Positions 62,374 through 64,000 of a stretch of 64,000 bases of DNA are shown here, piece after piece. The stretch lies in NCBI GenBank assembly GCA_002943765.1, contig PQWQ01000008.1:496001-560000 (forward strand), written 5' to 3'. The translations under genes and the position numbers were made by a program. Under the pieces are notes generated by a model that was not told the DNA's origin, made no database searches, and worked only from the letters and a program-made list of their open reading frames with translations. The first letter of the stretch is position 1, and the number at the start of each line of letters is the position of its first letter. The DNA comes from Psoroptes ovis (taxonomy: Eukaryota; Arthropoda; Arachnida; Sarcoptiformes; Psoroptidae).

Positions 62374-62453
62374 TTAGGTTGTCCGGAAAGTTCTGGCCGA
62401 TTTTCATCAGCAACTCTATCGGATAAGCGAAATAAACTTTTCGGACAACCTAA
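62374..62453 (-). mobile_element. Mariner-type miniature element, family A
   Basis: 80 bp, reversed. TA follows the right end; the left flank is TG. It is followed at once by the hairpin at 62457-62517. Confidence 0.86.
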
Positions 62454-62456
62454 TAT

Positions 62457-62517
62457 TTTTTCAGTATTTTTTCTATTTTATATTTCTATTTTATTTCTAT
62501 GAAAAAATACTGAAAAA
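62457..62517. repeat. 17-bp hairpin next to a miniature element
   Basis: TTTTTCAGTATTTTTTC (62457-62473) and its exact complement (62501-62517), loop 27 nt. A second hairpin with 11-bp arms follows at 62523-62553. Confidence 0.75.
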
Positions 62518-62747
62518 TAGAAACATTTTCCATAGAAAATACATGGAAAATGTATTTTTTGCTATGCACAGCACAGCACAGCACACATCTCCATCATTTG
62601 AAATGAATCAAAATAAATGAAAAAATACATTTCATTCATTCGTATATTATCATTGTGTATGATGCTGATTTTGCCATGTTCTTCAGTAGTTCTTCTCCTT
62701 CAATTTTTTCAATTTTTCAAAAATATATTTTTCAGTCCGAATGCTTT

Positions 62748-62795
62748 ATCATCATCATCATCATCATCGACTTCTTCTTCTTCTTCTTCTTCTTC
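62748..62795. repeat. Compound (ATC)7 and (CTT)8 microsatellite
   Basis: ATC units to 62768, then CTT units from 62771. Short (GCACA)4 units lie about 180 bp earlier, at 62566-62585. Confidence 0.88.
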
Positions 62796-64000
62796 AATCA
62801 ATGTATCCATACATACATATCTTCTTCAATGTATATCTATGTTTGTTTGTTTGTTTGACCATTTTACAATAAGCTTTGTGTGTATTCGCTTGATAATAGC
62901 TTTACCACTGTATGTGTATGTATTGGATATATTTGAACATTGTATGCACATTCGTATATCTGTGTGTTTGTATGAATTGATATTGTATTCATACACAATT
63001 CAAATGTTGCAAAAAACAACGAAAATATATTTTGAATTTCTCTTCGTCAGTCAATGATAAACATTCGTACGGTGCATAGCACACATATACATGATTTTGC
63101 ATCGTTTATTTCAAATGAAAATTGAATAGAATAATACAATCAATAATAATCAACCGTAATAATGAACACATTGTAAACCTATGAGATTAAAGTATTTGAA
63201 ATTTTTTGAAAAATTTTCACCCGTGATCGTATCGATTTGAATTGATTTGAAATTTCTGAATTTTTGGTTCAAATTCTTCATGATTTCTTCAGAATTCTTT
63301 GAAACCCTTTAATTGTGCAATCCTTCAGCTGAAATTTTACGAATTTCTCAAAGAAATCAAATAGAAATTCACCGAATTATGATTCTCCGAATTACGCAAG
63401 TTTTTTGTGATTGCGCAATTGAATATCGTGAAAATTCCTTGTACAAACAAAGATTTAATTCAAAAATTTTCAAAAAATTGCCGAATTGTTTCAAATTAAT
63501 TGTTTTTAATCAAGTTTTAATCAATTTAAAATTTTTAATTGTGTTTTAATAAGTGTTTAATGATATTCATATCGATTTGTATTATCAACGATTGTGAATT
63601 GTTTCAATGAAATTTGTCATTTTTTAAAATGTTTTGTTTGTTATGAATAAATTCCAACTAAATTTACAATCGAAACAATTGTCATGTGACATGTGATTTC
63701 AAATATTTCAAATGATTTGAATTTGATTTTTCCCAAAATATGATTAAATATTCATAATTCAAATAATTCAGCGTTTATTACTAATTATTATTTGTTTCAT
63801 TATTATTATTCATATTTAATCTTGATTATTTTTGTTGTTGTTTTTGTGCCGTCAAAATACAAAATAATCGAAATATACAAACATACATAGATGACAAATA
63901 AACGCGCACACAGATAAAGAAATTGTTTCAAAAATGATTATATTTTAAATGTGTATTTTCTTTTATTCATTGTCATCATCATTGATTGAATACAATCATC

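Larger units (their letters stand above)
49106..64000. other. Non-coding A+T-rich DNA right of the foldback
   Basis: Holds ten miniature elements, many microsatellites, a TTTAT/TTCA-rich tract at about 61805-61880, and a possible untranslated exon near 53.8-54.1 kb that ends in GTAAGT. No protein gene is recognised. Confidence 0.7.

Noticed and set aside
1038..62453. Repeated TTAGG words as possible arthropod telomere repeats
   Set aside because: TTAGG occurs only singly as the terminus of each miniature element; there is no tandem array.
1038..62453. Regularly recurring 80-bp repeats as a CRISPR-like array
   Set aside because: Spacing is irregular (hundreds to thousands of bp), copies are in both orientations, and they have TA flanks and inverted termini. 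This is a eukaryotic transposon pattern.
62617..63057. 146-codon frame with a Ser run
   Set aside because: The Ser run is the (ATC)/(CTT) microsatellite, and the rest is hydrophobic A+T-rich chance translation.

Overview
The window looks like nuclear DNA of an arthropod, most likely a chelicerate and possibly an acariform (dust-mite-like) mite. It is very A+T-rich and full of simple repeats such as (GAT)n, (AAT)n, (AC)n and (TTTG)n. It is densely seeded with roughly 80-bp mariner-type miniature elements (TA target sites, TTAGGTTGTCC termini). Its one clear protein-coding unit is a Ty3/gypsy retrotransposon with an arthropod-style Gag. The species assignment is inference; nothing here is a diagnostic gene.

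Layout. Positions 1-25.75 kb are non-coding, A+T-rich DNA with thirteen scattered miniature inverted-repeat elements, microsatellites and no convincing host exon. Positions 25758-30550 hold a complete, minus-strand LTR retrotransposon of 4793 bp. It has two identical 276-bp LTRs, a 4-bp ATTT target duplication, a tRNA-Trp-like primer binding site, gag, pol (protease, reverse transcriptase, RNase H, integrase) and a G-rich polypurine tract. The gag and pol frames overlap by 115 bp, with pol in the -1 frame. The overlap carries a candidate -1 frameshift signal: a slippery-like heptamer, a 6-nt spacer and a strong stem-loop that contains the gag stop codon. Every catalytic residue I looked for is present and no frame is broken, so this is probably a very young and possibly active insertion.

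Positions 30.55-64 kb return to non-coding A+T-rich DNA with some 23 more miniature elements. The most striking structure there is an 866-bp foldback at 48240-49105: two 367-bp arms differing at only three positions around a 132-bp centre. Transcribed from either strand it would make a long, almost perfect hairpin RNA.

Apart from the retrotransposon I recognise no protein gene, tRNA, rRNA or CRISPR array. The host DNA is probably intergenic or lies within very long introns. A few weak open-frame or exon-like segments (6749-6874 minus, 13201-13524 minus, 14125-14439 plus, about 53770-54085 plus) are flagged with low confidence.
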